Assembly: GCA_905192935.1 (NCBI GenBank)
Contig: CAJJMX010000070.1
Coordinates: 1-7,812, forward strand
Direction of reading: 5' to 3'
Length of the DNA: 7,812 bases
DNA from: an uncultured Mailhella sp.
GTDB taxonomy: Bacteria > Desulfobacterota > Desulfovibrionia > Desulfovibrionales > Desulfovibrionaceae
Position numbers and translations under genes: made by a program. Below are positions 6,962 to 7,812 of this stretch, in pieces; the first letter of the stretch is position 1, and every line of letters starts with the position of its first letter. The notes beneath the pieces are model-generated. The model saw only the letters and a list, made by a program, of their open reading frames with translations, had not been told where the DNA came from and searched no databases.

Positions 6962-7483
6962 ATGGCCTGTGTGGTGGCACTGGACTTTGAGACGGCCGAC
7001 AAGTATGCCGACAGCGCCTGCGCTCTCGGCATGTCCCGCGTGGAAGACGGAAAGGTGACGGCAAGCTGGTATCGTCTCATCCGTCCTCCGCGTCCCAGGG
7101 TGTACTTTACCGAGATTCACGGACTCACCTGGGAGATGCTGAAGGATCAGCCCACCTTTGCCGAACTCTGGCCGGACATACACGGTTTTCTGGCCGGGGC
7201 CGGACTTCTTGTCGCGCATAACGCGAGCTTCGACAGAAGGGTCCTTCTCGGCTGTTGCCGGGCCTTCGGTCTGGAGGCCCCGAGTCTTCCCTTCGCGTGC
7301 ACGGTCAAGGGTTCAAGATTGAAACTTCATCTTCCGCATCATCGCCTCAACGATGTATGCGCGTATCTGGGGCTGGAACTGGACCATCACAACGCGGCCT
7401 CCGACGCTCTGGCCGCCGCGAAGATCTATCTTTATCTCCGCTCGCGCGGCATGACGGATGATGAGATGATGCTCAAGGGATAA
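6962..7483 (+). CDS. DnaQ-like 3'-5' exonuclease (DEDDh family)
   Basis: Predicted metal-dependent 3'-5' exonuclease of the DNA polymerase III epsilon-like group. Its nucleic-acid substrate is unknown. The 173 residues consist almost entirely of the exonuclease domain. Exo I is DFET (Asp8, Glu10). Exo II is VAHNASFD (Asp91). Exo III is HNAASD (His143, Asp148), so all DEDDh catalytic residues are present. The FTEIHGLTWEML segment (49-60) is also typical. The ATG lies one base after the selB stop, and its AGGAG (6949-6953) is inside the selB coding sequence, so translation is probably coupled to selB. No polymerase or clamp-binding domain is attached. It is not necessarily the replicative proofreading subunit, since many genomes carry several such stand-alone enzymes. 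No terminator with a T-run follows. Confidence 0.9.
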   Translation: MACVVALDFETADKYADSACALGMSRVEDGKVTASWYRLIRPPRPRVYFTEIHGLTWEMLKDQPTFAELWPDIHGFLAGAGLLVAHNASFDRRVLLGCCRAFGLEAPSLPFACTVKGSRLKLHLPHHRLNDVCAYLGLELDHHNAASDALAAAKIYLYLRSRGMTDDEMMLKG

Positions 7484-7499
7484 AAGCGCGTCTTATGTC

Positions 7500-7528
7500 T
7501 TGCCCGGAGAGGCCGGCCGGTCTATATT
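7500..7528 (+). promoter_or_regulatory. Sigma70-type promoter for the zinc-ribbon gene
   Basis: TTGCCC (7500-7505), a spacer of exactly 17 bases and TATATT (7523-7528) match 4 of 6 and 5 of 6 consensus positions, the best pair in the window. The palindrome GGCCGGCC (7511-7518) lies inside the spacer. Transcription would start near 7535, leaving a short leader before the ATG at 7559. Confidence 0.55.
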
Positions 7529-7558
7529 TGGTGAAAGCAAATACGTTGTGAGGTTGTC

Positions 7559-7812
7559 ATGATTATCGAATGTCCTTCCTGCCGCTTCAGGCGTGACGTG
7601 CCCACGGCCTCCATCCGGCCCGGAAAGAAATACAAGGTGACCTGTCCGCGCTGCTCCACCGTGTTCCATTTCTCCCTGCCCGAGGATGCACCGGCATCTT
7701 CCGACGAGCCGGAAAAGCCGGTCGCACAGGGCGCGGCCCCGTCCTCTCCCGCGGCGGAACAGAAGCCTGCCGTGCCGCATCTTTCCACGGAACAGGAAGG
7801 CGATGATCCGCT
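7559..7812 (+). CDS. Protein with N-terminal MJ0042-like zinc ribbon (3' end cut)
   Basis: Only the first 84 codons are in the window, with no stop before its end. The N-terminus MIIECPSC (Cys5, Cys8) and VTCPRCSTVFHF (Cys29, Cys32) form a four-cysteine zinc ribbon of the type often called MJ0042, common at the start of proteins in Deltaproteobacteria. From about residue 40 the sequence becomes a Pro/Ala/Ser/Glu-rich linker that is probably unstructured. The functional C-terminal domain, which could be membrane-bound or regulatory, is not visible. GAGG (7550-7553) precedes the ATG by 5 bases, and a good promoter lies upstream, so it probably starts its own transcription unit. Function unknown. 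Confidence 0.85.
   Translation, partial: MIIECPSCRFRRDVPTASIRPGKKYKVTCPRCSTVFHFSLPEDAPASSDEPEKPVAQGAAPSSPAAEQKPAVPHLSTEQEGDDP

Overview
The window reads as an ordinary chromosomal segment of a GC-rich, Gram-negative, anaerobe-type bacterium. The best fit is a sulfate/sulfite-reducing member of the Desulfovibrionaceae (Desulfovibrio, Bilophila or Mailhella-like). That placement is an inference from overall GC, a selB-dependent selenocysteine pathway, a periplasmic-type asparaginase and a short protein with an N-terminal MJ0042-like zinc ribbon. No marker in the window proves the genus. All genes but the two cut by the window edges look intact. There are no insertion sequences, CRISPR arrays, tRNAs or rRNAs.

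Layout: (1) 1-900 (+) is the 3' end of a type II-like L-asparaginase, followed by a strong intrinsic terminator at 964-1003. (2) 1200-2567 (-) is a NorM-like MATE efflux pump that converges on the asparaginase and has its own terminator at 1141-1185. (3) 2568-3075 is a 508-base stretch without a credible gene. It holds the MATE leader, a terminator-like hairpin, a 12-bp palindrome and a block of nested, mutually exclusive inverted repeats. It ends at the ffh-rpsP operon terminator, which has a UUCG loop. (4) 3076-4857 (-) is the two-gene operon ffh-rpsP, encoding the signal recognition particle GTPase and ribosomal protein S16. (5) 4858-5043 is a divergent control region. (6) 5044-7483 (+) is the two-gene unit selB (selenocysteine-specific elongation factor) and a DnaQ-like DEDDh exonuclease, one base apart. 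(7) 7559-7812 (+) is the start of a zinc-ribbon protein behind a good sigma70-type promoter.

Functionally the core is translation and protein targeting: ffh and rpsP on one strand, selB on the other, back to back. SelB delivers Sec-tRNA to UGA codons followed by a SECIS hairpin, and so supports selenoproteins such as formate dehydrogenases. The asparaginase and the MATE pump are independent flanking genes.

No undescribed multi-gene system is visible. The part least explained by known features is the structured gap 2568-3015 between rpsP and the MATE gene, which may encode a structured leader, an attenuator or a small RNA on the minus strand.
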